Below, piece by piece: positions 14,847-22,788 of a stretch of 42,535 nt of DNA. The DNA is from Bacteriovoracaceae bacterium UBA4573. Lineage in GTDB: Bacteria > Bdellovibrionota > UBA1018 > UBA923. The stretch lies in assembly GCA_002387735.1 (NCBI GenBank), contig DGKJ01000119.1, positions 1 to 42,535 on the forward strand. The letters are read 5' to 3'. The notes below the pieces were generated by a model that was not told where the DNA came from, searched no databases, and was given only the letters and a program-made list of their open reading frames with translations. Within the stretch, counting starts at the first letter, position 1, and every line of letters starts with the position of its first letter. Position numbers and translations under genes: made by a program.

Positions 14847-16085
14847 ATGCTTTCAGCTGATTTTCTTAAACGATACGATTTTGATTGGGAAATAATGGAT
14901 GTTGTGATTGGCGGCCGATCTGCCGTTGATAGTCGCAATGCCCTGCGTTTACCGTCGATCTCTGAAGCAGAGCAGTTTTTAGATTGTTACGGATACAACT
15001 CTGAGAACCCAATAGAAAAGGCGGAGTTGTTCGGCAATTTTCAGGAAGCTCTGAGTTTCATTCGTCGAACTTTTTTGAAACCGGATAATCCAGATGGAAT
15101 TCGAGGGGAAATTCCCAAGAAAATTACTGAGGTCACCGATATCGGTCAGCTCTTGATTATTGCGAGTTCGAATAATGCTGAATTAAGCCGTTGGGCTTGT
15201 TCGGTCATCAAGGTCATGCACACCATTTCTCACATGGATAAAGACCTTCGAACTCATTACTTTACCGACATTCAAACGCAAATACTTGATCGGGTTTACA
15301 AATACGTGCACAGCGAAAATGAGCAGGTGTATCTGGGTAGAGATATTCGCGATCCTGACCGTGTCGATCTAGTGCTTTTCGACAGCAAACCAAAAAAGAA
15401 GAGAGACAGTGTTCTTTTAAAGCTGCTGCATAAGCCCGAAAATGTGGCAGAAGACATTTTTGATCGAGTTGGAATAAGATTCGTGACTAAAAATAAGTAC
15501 GACGGTTTGCGCGTAATTAAGTTTTTGAAGGAACGGTACGTAATCATGCCGGCCAACATTAAACCTAGTCGATCGCGCAATACTTTAGTGAATGTACCGG
15601 AGTTTCAACGTGAACTCGACCGGCTCCTGTCTGAAGCAGCTACACAAAAATGGAGTGCTTCGGATATGGATCGACGACTGATCGAATTTTGCGAAAGTCC
15701 GGCAGCGATTCCTGAAAGTGCAAAACGAGATTCCGAAAATGCATATTCTAGCCAGTATTATCGGTCGATTCAGTTTACCGCCAGGCAGTTAATTAAATTT
15801 AGAAATACACTTTACGACGATGTGCGGGAACTTAAGAACTTAGTTAAAACTTCAACGGTTCCCGAGGAAGTCGCTAAAATTACCGAGCGGCTGGATTTGC
15901 GAAACATTCAAAAAGAGATTCGATTTTTTTATCCATTTGAGGTGCAGGTTTACGATGAAGTTAGTCACCGTGATTCAATTGCTGGAATGAGCGCCCATTC
16001 AGCTTATAAAAAGGCGCAGATTCAAGCAGCAATGCGCCGAGTGATGGGGGAGCTTGCCGAACGGGAATCCACCCCACATGCGTAG
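14847..16085 (+). CDS. protein with divergent RelA/SpoT synthetase-like domain
   Basis: This 412-residue cytoplasmic protein matches no family I can name with certainty. An uncharacterised family conserved in Bdellovibrio and myxobacteria seems likely. The N-terminal 160 residues are helical. From about residue 170 the order of RelA/SpoT nucleotidyltransferase motifs can be followed. A Lys/Arg-rich stretch (KPKKKRDSVLLKLLHK) stands where RSH enzymes have the G-loop. Next comes AEDIFDRVGIRFV, with Asp206 in the place of the metal-binding Asp of 'yDl.giR'. After a long insertion comes FEVQVYDE, with Glu365 in the place of the catalytic Glu of E-V-Q-I-R-T, and then MSAHSAYKKAQ, like the conserved A-x-H-x-x-YK. 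A (p)ppGpp synthetase-like role is inferred, not shown. I chose the ATG at 14847; the longer frame would overlap pgpA. Its stop overlaps the next start by eight bases. Confidence 0.6.
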   Translation: MLSADFLKRYDFDWEIMDVVIGGRSAVDSRNALRLPSISEAEQFLDCYGYNSENPIEKAELFGNFQEALSFIRRTFLKPDNPDGIRGEIPKKITEVTDIGQLLIIASSNNAELSRWACSVIKVMHTISHMDKDLRTHYFTDIQTQILDRVYKYVHSENEQVYLGRDIRDPDRVDLVLFDSKPKKKRDSVLLKLLHKPENVAEDIFDRVGIRFVTKNKYDGLRVIKFLKERYVIMPANIKPSRSRNTLVNVPEFQRELDRLLSEAATQKWSASDMDRRLIEFCESPAAIPESAKRDSENAYSSQYYRSIQFTARQLIKFRNTLYDDVRELKNLVKTSTVPEEVAKITERLDLRNIQKEIRFFYPFEVQVYDEVSHRDSIAGMSAHSAYKKAQIQAAMRRVMGELAERESTPHA

Positions 16086-17265
16086 GCTAAAAACCGACGT
16101 GGCGATAATTGGTTCGGGTACGCTTGCGATATTTATTGCCCAAGCATTGCTGGCAAAGTCACTTCGAGTAGTTTTAATCAATCCATTGAAAGAATTTGAC
16201 TGTAGCGATATTCGCCCTCATGCGGGCTTGGGCCTGTGGAACGCAATTTATCGCTCGCAACAAAGTCAACAGTCGCAGTTTGGGTCTACACTTTCCGGTT
16301 ACGAACATGAACTTGAACGTAGACTCCGAGATTTGTTTCCAGCGCCAGTTCAAAACTCAGGTTTGCGTAGGTTGGATCAGTGGACGCTTTTAAGTGGTAC
16401 GCCTATTCATAAGGCCCACACCGACGACTTTGAAAAAGAATATTTTCGATTAGAAAAAAAAAACTGGGCCTCCGGTCATGTTCGATTAATTAACCCAGAC
16501 CATGCCTTGACGATATTGCGAAAGCAGGGCCTCGAAGTGCAAAGAGTGGCGCAGCTCGAAGGTGCTTTCGTGCGAAACTACGCCTTGTGGTGGGATGCCC
16601 CAAAAATTCTTTCATTTCTTTTACATTTTTTGAAAAATCGATTTTCCCAGGCTGGTGCAGAGCGGCTATTGAGCCATAAACATGACGCTTTTTTATTTAA
16701 AGGTGTGAAAATTCGAGGTCGCTATGGTCGACGCGTTGTTATCGAAGGCAGCGACTTCGAAGAGGTTAGCGTAGAGCCCGAATCAAATTTAATGATTTGT
16801 CTTACGGGCGATTTGTTACCCACTATGCGAAGTGTGGTGGCGGCCTGTGACGAGCCCTGGATTCAGGGAGTTCGAAAGAGGCGACGAGAGCAACATTTTG
16901 CTTGGTTTAACAGTCCCACCTTAACCTGCGATTCTAATGCTTTTTGGATCGAAATCGGAGGTACGAAATATCTTTGTGGAAAAGGTGGAGCGGATTTGCG
17001 CGAATCCGGGTCGGCCGCTTACGCGACCTGGACTTCGGAGCGAGGCCCCGACGCGCTTGATTCGGTTGTTGATGAAGGGTTTCGAATATTAGATTCCGGA
17101 TCTCGCAAACCGAGATTTGTACGAAGTGAACGTACATTTCGCCTAGAATGGGATTGGAAAAACCCTCAGTGGCGCACTACGGCACACGATACTCAATGGG
17201 CCACCGCATTTGAAGGTGATCTCTGGTCCACATTGGAGCTGGCATGGAACGTTCCTCTGTCTTAA
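16078..17265 (+). CDS. FAD-dependent oxidoreductase, DAO-like
   Basis: This 395-residue protein opens with a dinucleotide-binding fold: VAIIGSGTLAIFIAQALLAK followed by LRVVLINP, the GxGxxx-A pattern of FAD enzymes related to D-amino-acid oxidase and sarcosine oxidase beta subunits. The rest has no motif I recognise firmly. It contains blocks such as GLGLWNAIY, NLMICLTGDLLPTM and a C-terminal beta-rich part. The ATG at 16078 overlaps the RSH-like gene by eight bases, and its 3' end overlaps the next gene by 22 bases, so the three are one translationally coupled operon. By analogy with HcnC/OoxB-type flavoproteins next to HcnA/B-type subunits, it may be the substrate-oxidising subunit and the next protein its electron acceptor. 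The substrate is unknown. Confidence 0.65.
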   Translation: MRRLKTDVAIIGSGTLAIFIAQALLAKSLRVVLINPLKEFDCSDIRPHAGLGLWNAIYRSQQSQQSQFGSTLSGYEHELERRLRDLFPAPVQNSGLRRLDQWTLLSGTPIHKAHTDDFEKEYFRLEKKNWASGHVRLINPDHALTILRKQGLEVQRVAQLEGAFVRNYALWWDAPKILSFLLHFLKNRFSQAGAERLLSHKHDAFLFKGVKIRGRYGRRVVIEGSDFEEVSVEPESNLMICLTGDLLPTMRSVVAACDEPWIQGVRKRRREQHFAWFNSPTLTCDSNAFWIEIGGTKYLCGKGGADLRESGSAAYATWTSERGPDALDSVVDEGFRILDSGSRKPRFVRSERTFRLEWDWKNPQWRTTAHDTQWATAFEGDLWSTLELAWNVPLS

Positions 17266-19238
17266 CAAATTTTCGTACTCAATTAGTGGTGGTAAATCTG
17301 GGCGTGGCGCCTGACCTTGATCGTGCCAAAGCCTGGAGCGAGCCGGCGGAAGAGTTTTTACGTCGAATGCATCGTCTGGGTATCGAGCTCGCCGTGATCG
17401 GCCCGAAGCCAAATCAAAAGTTTGGCACAAAACGCACGATCAAATTTTTGGATCGACACGAAGTCGTTACGTTGAAATCACTAGAAGCGAGCAAATCTCA
17501 TTCCCTGGAGCTTAGGGTGCTAAACCGACGCAATCGCACTTGGATTCGACTGCGTTCAGAGGCCTGTTTGGTTATCGGTACGAATGGGGTGTGGCCAGCT
17601 TTTTTTGAAGGTTGGAACAGCCCGGGCGTTATGACGGCAGACGCTATGGCGCGGTGGATTCATGAGTATAAATGGATCCCGGGGCGCGATATTCTTTTTT
17701 ATGGTTCGTCCAATCAGAATCTTCGCTTGGCCACAGCGGCCATTGAACGAGGAGTTCATAGTGTTCATATTCTAGAGCCATCGAATGAACTGCGTTGTTG
17801 GAGAGCGCACCGCGATCGATTCACCAGTCGGGGCGGTCGCATACTGGTAAATCATAAACTTTTAAGATTCGAAAATACGGCGGCTGGGGTTAAACAAGTC
17901 TATCTTAAGAACGAACAAGGCACGATGATTCTTCCCATTGATACCATCGTGATGGCCCCTACCAATTTTGAAAACCTCAATCACCCGGATCAGATGCGAA
18001 AGGGGCAGTTTTACCTTCAACGTCGGTCCAGCCCTCATGAGCCGTATGTCGATGAGGAGCAGTGGTTAGAGAGACTCGACTGGCGAGAGCTTTACTGGCG
18101 CGTTGGCAAAGTTTTAGATGTATTAGACCACAATGAAGCTGAAGGCGCGCTGAAGGCATTGAAGGAAGAACGGCGGCGCTTGCAGCGCTATCGAAAGCCC
18201 AACTTTCGAAGTGATCTTGTTTATAGTGGGAAAATTTTAGCTCGTGTGTCTTCCGAGAAAATTCAAACAAGCGCGGGTTCTCCTCGAAAGGTAAATAGAG
18301 ACAAGCCAGTAGCGAGTTTGGAGTGCTTGGAAAATATTCCATGTCGCGCTTGCGCGGATGCATGTCCCGAAAATGCGATTAGTATTCTTGACCTGGCTGA
18401 TCAACCCACATTGTTAGAGGACAAATGCACTGGTTGCGGAATATGCGTAGCTGTCTGCCCGGCTGGGGCTGCTGCGATGATTCGAGAAAACACGGCAGAT
18501 CAAAAAGTTCGGCTCTTTTTGCCAGATCACACCAAGGATATATGGAAACCCCAAACCGCGGTTCAACTGTTAAATCGTAGAGGAGATTCTCTTACTCTCG
18601 CGCGTGTGGTTGCTAGTCAGGCTTATGTGAACGCTCCGCACCGAGTATTGGAAATTGAAGTTTCCAACGTGCATCTTTGGGAGGGGCGAGCGTTTCGTCC
18701 AATGCAGAACCAACACGAAGGTGATTTGAGTGCGGCACTCGCGGACCCGCAATCTCTAAAAAGATCCTGGGTTACGTTAAATGGCAGCAAACGATTGTGC
18801 CCTACCGGGGTGCCGCTAACTGTCGCTTTGTGGCAGCTAGGCCAAAAAAGATTTGAAGACGCTTTTTTCTGCGAAGATGGTTCTTGCCGTATGTGTCGCG
18901 TGCGAGTGGATGGTGTCGATCGATTGGCCTGTCAGATGATCGTCGCAGAGGGGCAAACTATAGAATTTAATTCCCAATATTCTGGCGAAAGTTGGGTTTG
19001 TCCGTGTAGTCGCGTAAAAGCTGAAGAGCTGGACTTGAACAAAAGTGAGGGACTTCCACAAAAACTAACTGCCGAGATTACTGGTTTTTCATTGGGTACC
19101 TGTAAAGGTAAATGGTGCCTAAACGAGTGCTCTCAATTTGGAGAAGATCAAAAACCTCGGCCCGCATTTCAAGGTTTTGAAAGTTCTCCTTGGCGCGACT
19201 ATTGGGTCGATGATGTGATCGAAGTAGGCGAAGGGTAA
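17244..19238 (+). CDS. multidomain iron-sulfur oxidoreductase (HcnAB / sarcosine-oxidase-alpha-like layout)
   Basis: This 664-residue fused electron-transfer protein has four readable parts. Residues 10-250 look like a pyridine-nucleotide-disulfide oxidoreductase fold, but its nucleotide loops are degenerate (VNLGVAPDLDRA and FYGSSNQNLRLA instead of GxGxxG). Residues 361-405 are a ferredoxin domain: the second motif is canonical (Cys395, 398, 401, 405), and the first is unusual, with Cys361, 367, 370 and 374 (a five-residue gap first). Residues 510-575 are a plant-type 2Fe-2S domain (Cys543, 548, 551, 563). Residues 585-628 are a BFD-like 2Fe-2S domain (CPC at 586-588, then GTCKGKWC at 618-625). 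The order resembles opine, proline and sarcosine dehydrogenase complexes. The partner is surely the upstream flavoprotein. The 3' end overlaps the convergent hydrolase gene by 40 bases. Confidence 0.75.
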   Translation: MERSSVLTNFRTQLVVVNLGVAPDLDRAKAWSEPAEEFLRRMHRLGIELAVIGPKPNQKFGTKRTIKFLDRHEVVTLKSLEASKSHSLELRVLNRRNRTWIRLRSEACLVIGTNGVWPAFFEGWNSPGVMTADAMARWIHEYKWIPGRDILFYGSSNQNLRLATAAIERGVHSVHILEPSNELRCWRAHRDRFTSRGGRILVNHKLLRFENTAAGVKQVYLKNEQGTMILPIDTIVMAPTNFENLNHPDQMRKGQFYLQRRSSPHEPYVDEEQWLERLDWRELYWRVGKVLDVLDHNEAEGALKALKEERRRLQRYRKPNFRSDLVYSGKILARVSSEKIQTSAGSPRKVNRDKPVASLECLENIPCRACADACPENAISILDLADQPTLLEDKCTGCGICVAVCPAGAAAMIRENTADQKVRLFLPDHTKDIWKPQTAVQLLNRRGDSLTLARVVASQAYVNAPHRVLEIEVSNVHLWEGRAFRPMQNQHEGDLSAALADPQSLKRSWVTLNGSKRLCPTGVPLTVALWQLGQKRFEDAFFCEDGSCRMCRVRVDGVDRLACQMIVAEGQTIEFNSQYSGESWVCPCSRVKAEELDLNKSEGLPQKLTAEITGFSLGTCKGKWCLNECSQFGEDQKPRPAFQGFESSPWRDYWVDDVIEVGEG

Positions 19239-20089
19239 ACCTCTCCAAAAAAACGATCGATAGTAAGGTTTATTAGGTCGGGAATGTCCATTTGCGGGCA
19301 GTGACTACCATTTCTAACCAGAAAATAGCGACTCTCAGGTATGAGCTGGTGAAGTACCTCTTGGGCTTCGCGGGGAATGATAATGTCATTCTCACCAGCG
19401 ATTATCAAAGTAGGGACATTTATTCGATCGAGCCAAGCTGTAGCATCATAACGTTCGTAGTCACTCAACAGTTGTAGCGTCACGATCATGTCCATCTCGG
19501 TCACCATGCGAACGTAGGTTTCAATATCTTCCTTGCGCGCTAAATGCGGGTTAAAACCCAACATTCCTACCACGGCCGATGTCCAACGCGTCTTACCTTG
19601 CAGAGACCAAATAAAGTTCAAAAGCTTCGGAGCTCTTTTATATAGAGCGTAAATTTTAGGAACTATCGTCTGCATGATGTTGGTGCGAAAGAGCGACTCC
19701 AGTGGGCTTCGGGCACTTCCATTGGCGAGCACGATCGATGCAATGCGATCTGGCGCTGTGCGAAACAATTCAAGCACTACGTTTACACCCATCGAGTGGC
19801 CCAATACCGCGGTTTTTTTTATTCCAAGTTCATCAAGTAAACAGACTAGATCGCGACCCATATTTTCTACGGTTAGTGCTTCAGTTTTTTTTGGCATTTC
19901 AGAGAGATGATGACCTCGGTAATCAGCCCAAATGACGGTATAGCGTTGCTTAAAGTAGTCCATTTGGTAGCTCCAGTGCAGTTTGGAGCAAACAAGACCA
20001 TAGCAAAATAGCAGCGGGGGCCCGCTACCTTGTACTTCGAAGTATATGCGAGTGCCGTCGAAAGATTTAATGAATCCGTTTCGTGTCAT
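19199..20089 (-). CDS. alpha/beta-hydrolase
   Basis: This 296-residue single-domain hydrolase opens with TRIYFEVQGSGPPLLFCYGL, where the usual oxyanion HG is replaced by CYG. WADYRGHHLS follows, then the nucleophile elbow GHSMGVNV with the catalytic Ser. The acid appears to be in PTLIIAGENDIIIP and the His in GSHCPQMD near the C-terminus, so a Ser-Asp-His triad is intact. The substrate class (ester, lactone or haloalkane type) cannot be told. It starts five bases after recG on the same strand, so it is probably co-transcribed. Its last 40 bases overlap the 3' end of the convergent iron-sulfur protein gene. Confidence 0.85.
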   Translation of the reverse strand: MTRNGFIKSFDGTRIYFEVQGSGPPLLFCYGLVCSKLHWSYQMDYFKQRYTVIWADYRGHHLSEMPKKTEALTVENMGRDLVCLLDELGIKKTAVLGHSMGVNVVLELFRTAPDRIASIVLANGSARSPLESLFRTNIMQTIVPKIYALYKRAPKLLNFIWSLQGKTRWTSAVVGMLGFNPHLARKEDIETYVRMVTEMDMIVTLQLLSDYERYDATAWLDRINVPTLIIAGENDIIIPREAQEVLHQLIPESRYFLVRNGSHCPQMDIPDLINLTIDRFFGEVYPSPTSITSSTQ

Positions 20090-20094
20090 TTTCT

Positions 20095-22290
20095 TTATGC
20101 CGTGTCGTAGCGACTTTGACTAAGATGCCCGGCTCGCAGCATGTAGTTCCTCAGTCCGTTATTTTCCGGTAGGCGAAGCTCGGGGTCAAGCGCCAGAAGT
20201 GAGAAAGCTGCTTGGCGGGCTTCAACCAGGGTATCTTTGTCTCGCACAAGGCTGGCGTAGCGAAATTGTAGTTCGCCGCTTTGTTTGGTACCTAAAAACT
20301 CTCCCGGACCCCGTATTTCCAAGTCCAGTTCTGCTAGTTTAAATCCATCTCGCGTTTCTTCCATAGCGCACAGTCGTTCGTAAGACGGACCTGCATTGGT
20401 CGATGTAATTAGGAAACAATGGGATAACTCGGTACCTCGTCCGATGCGCCCGCGAAGCTGATGAAGTTGCGAAAGTCCAAATCGTTCGGCATTTTCTATG
20501 GCGAGTACGGTGGCGTTTGGAACATCGACCCCGACTTCGACGACTGTAGTAGAAACCAGTGCCTGCACTATTCCTTTTTTGAATTGTTCCATTACTGTTG
20601 CTTTGTCATTTGCTTTCATTCGACCGTGGAGGAGTCCGAGGCGAAAACCTGCGAGAGGACCGTTTGCCAAATGTTCTGCGCCATCAACTGCATTTTGAAG
20701 ATCAAGCTTCTCGGATTCTTCTACCAAAGGATAAATTACATATGCCTGGCGACCAGCTTTAAGTTCCAATCTGAGAGCCTCATACAAAAGCTCGCGTTGA
20801 TTTGGCCTAAGTACCTTGGTAATTATTTCGGGCCTGCCCTTTGGCATTTCCTTGATTGTGGTGATGTCGAGATCACCGTATGCGGTCAGCGCCAAAGTTC
20901 GCGGAATTGGGGTGGCCGTCATTGAAAGCGTATGGGGTGGATTTTTCCCCTTTTCTCGCAATTTTAGTCGCTGGTCGACACCGAAACGATGTTGTTCGTC
21001 TATTATCACGAGTCCGAGATTCTGGAATATGACCGGGCTTTCGAAAACCGCATGCGTTCCGATTAGCACGTTTATTTTGCCGTTTGCGAGATTCGCCAAT
21101 AGCGGATCTCGCTGAGATTTTGGTGTGGATCCCGTTAACAGTGCGCAACTGTAACCATTTTTATTTAAAATCGGACCCACAGTATTGAGTGCGTTTTTGA
21201 AATGTTGTTCCGCTAAAATTTCAGTTGGAGCCATGATTACGGTTTGAGCGCCGGCAGCCAATGGAGGCAAAGCGGAGGCAAGTGCCACCAATGTTTTTCC
21301 ACAGCCGACGTCGCCTTGCAAAAGGCGATTCATTGGTTTTTTTTGAGCGAGATCATCATAAATTTTAGATATCGCAACTTTCTGGTCGCCGGTTAATTGA
21401 AACGGTATTTGACGTTCCATTTCTCCCAAAAGTCCCAGCGCAGGATTGGTAGGAAATCCGACAGTCGGCTCTTTGCGGATATTCATACGCTTTTGCCCAA
21501 TAATCCACTCAAACTTAAAAAGCTCTTCGAACACCAACCTGCGTTGGGCTGGACTTGCAAAAGTTTTCAATTGATCGGTTGGGAAATTTTTAGGTGGGTG
21601 ATGTAAAAATAAAACTGCGTCTTTAAGTGGTAACAAGTCCTGCGTAGTTAGAATAGATTGAGGTATTTCTTCCTCAAGTTTTGGAACTCCTATTGCAACT
21701 GCAGACGCAATAATTCGTCTTAAGAGCTTTTGGTGCACCCCTTCGATTTCGCTGTAAACCGGCACAATACGTTCCGCGTTGGCACCAGAATCGTCGCCAG
21801 CCCAATCGATGTCCGGGTGAATGATTTCGAAATTGTGGCCGAAACTGCGAATTTGCCCGTAAACCAAGATAGAAGGCTGTTCGGCAAATTTGGTTTCAAA
21901 AAATTTCCGATTATATCGAAACCATTTGAGCATGATCACGCGTCCGCTGCCATCATCAAGTTGAGCTTCCAGCAAGGGCTGGGTAAAGCCTCGGGAATTT
22001 CCTCGAAGATAAACGAATCGATGTTTTCGAATAGTGCCGCGAACAAGTGCCCGTTCTCCGGCAATGAGTTGAGAAATTGGTTTTAGTTGTGAGCGATCTT
22101 GGTAATCTCGTGGAAGATAAAGCACGAGGTCTTCGATAGTGCGAATGCCCTTAGCTTCTAGTGAATGGGCGATCTTAGGACCAACGCCTTTAAGCGCAGA
22201 AACGGGAGATCGCAGGTGGAGACCGGCCGCGGCCGATTTACTCGTACCGGATTTCGACGACGTCGTAGAGAAGCGATCCTTTTGGAGCAT
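20095..22290 (-). CDS. recG: ATP-dependent DNA helicase RecG
   Basis: RecG remodels stalled replication forks and Holliday junctions. The wedge domain opens with VSALKGVGPKIAHSLEAKG, followed by the OB-fold block around LVRGTIRKHR. The helicase core has Walker A GDVGCGKTLVA, motif II IIDEQHRFG, motif III SMTATPIPRTLALTAYG and motif VI QLRGRIGRG. LLDPELRLPENNGLR-like text at the end matches RecG. I give the start at the ATG at 22290 (731 residues). A GTG at 22347 is the other candidate, and both lie inside greA, because the greA stop is at 22238. Overlap with greA is at least 53 bases. The hydrolase gene follows after five bases. Confidence 0.95.
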   Translation of the reverse strand: MLQKDRFSTTSSKSGTSKSAAAGLHLRSPVSALKGVGPKIAHSLEAKGIRTIEDLVLYLPRDYQDRSQLKPISQLIAGERALVRGTIRKHRFVYLRGNSRGFTQPLLEAQLDDGSGRVIMLKWFRYNRKFFETKFAEQPSILVYGQIRSFGHNFEIIHPDIDWAGDDSGANAERIVPVYSEIEGVHQKLLRRIIASAVAIGVPKLEEEIPQSILTTQDLLPLKDAVLFLHHPPKNFPTDQLKTFASPAQRRLVFEELFKFEWIIGQKRMNIRKEPTVGFPTNPALGLLGEMERQIPFQLTGDQKVAISKIYDDLAQKKPMNRLLQGDVGCGKTLVALASALPPLAAGAQTVIMAPTEILAEQHFKNALNTVGPILNKNGYSCALLTGSTPKSQRDPLLANLANGKINVLIGTHAVFESPVIFQNLGLVIIDEQHRFGVDQRLKLREKGKNPPHTLSMTATPIPRTLALTAYGDLDITTIKEMPKGRPEIITKVLRPNQRELLYEALRLELKAGRQAYVIYPLVEESEKLDLQNAVDGAEHLANGPLAGFRLGLLHGRMKANDKATVMEQFKKGIVQALVSTTVVEVGVDVPNATVLAIENAERFGLSQLHQLRGRIGRGTELSHCFLITSTNAGPSYERLCAMEETRDGFKLAELDLEIRGPGEFLGTKQSGELQFRYASLVRDKDTLVEARQAAFSLLALDPELRLPENNGLRNYMLRAGHLSQSRYDTA

Positions 22291-22744
22291 TGACTGTGAC
22301 TTCGTCCCCAACTTTTTTTCCAATAAGTGCTCGCGCGAGCGGCGCACTCACTGAAAGTTTGTTTTGTTTGATGTCTGATTCGTCTGTACCTACGATTTTA
22401 TAGGTCACTTCTTTGCCAGAATCTTGATCAGAAAGTACCACGGTCGCACCGAAAACCACTTTGTCAGTGGAAATGGTTGTGGGGTCTATTACCTGAGCTG
22501 AAGCGAGCTTGGCATTAAGCTCCTGAATGCGACCTTCAATGAAGGACTGACGTTCTTTGGCTGCCGAGTATTCGGCGTTTTCCGAAAGATCACCCAGCGC
22601 GCGTGCTTCCTCGATGGCCTTAATGACCGACGGGCGCTCTACGGAACGCAAGCGTTTGAGCTCATCTTCTAGCATTCGCTTGCCTTCGATGGTCATGGGT
22701 ACTGCCGAGGACAAAACTGGTTTTACCGAATCGTTTTCACTCAT
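22238..22744 (-). CDS. greA: transcription elongation factor GreA
   Basis: This 168-residue factor rescues backtracked RNA polymerase by stimulating transcript cleavage. The N-terminal coiled coil is clear: MTIEGKRMLEDELKRLRSVERPSVIKAIEEARALGDLSENAEYSAAKERQ contains the tip residues GDLSENAEYxAAK that carry the acidic pair. The C-terminal FKBP-like domain follows, with VVFGATVVLSDQD and PLARALIGKKVGDEV. It has about ten extra N-terminal residues relative to E. coli GreA (158). recG starts inside its 3' end, so the genes are coupled. Confidence 0.97.
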   Translation of the reverse strand: MSENDSVKPVLSSAVPMTIEGKRMLEDELKRLRSVERPSVIKAIEEARALGDLSENAEYSAAKERQSFIEGRIQELNAKLASAQVIDPTTISTDKVVFGATVVLSDQDSGKEVTYKIVGTDESDIKQNKLSVSAPLARALIGKKVGDEVTVNAPKGSLLYDVVEIRYE

Positions 22745-22788
22745 ATCGAATATTTCCTATCACAAAAAAACAAAAACGGTACCTGTTA

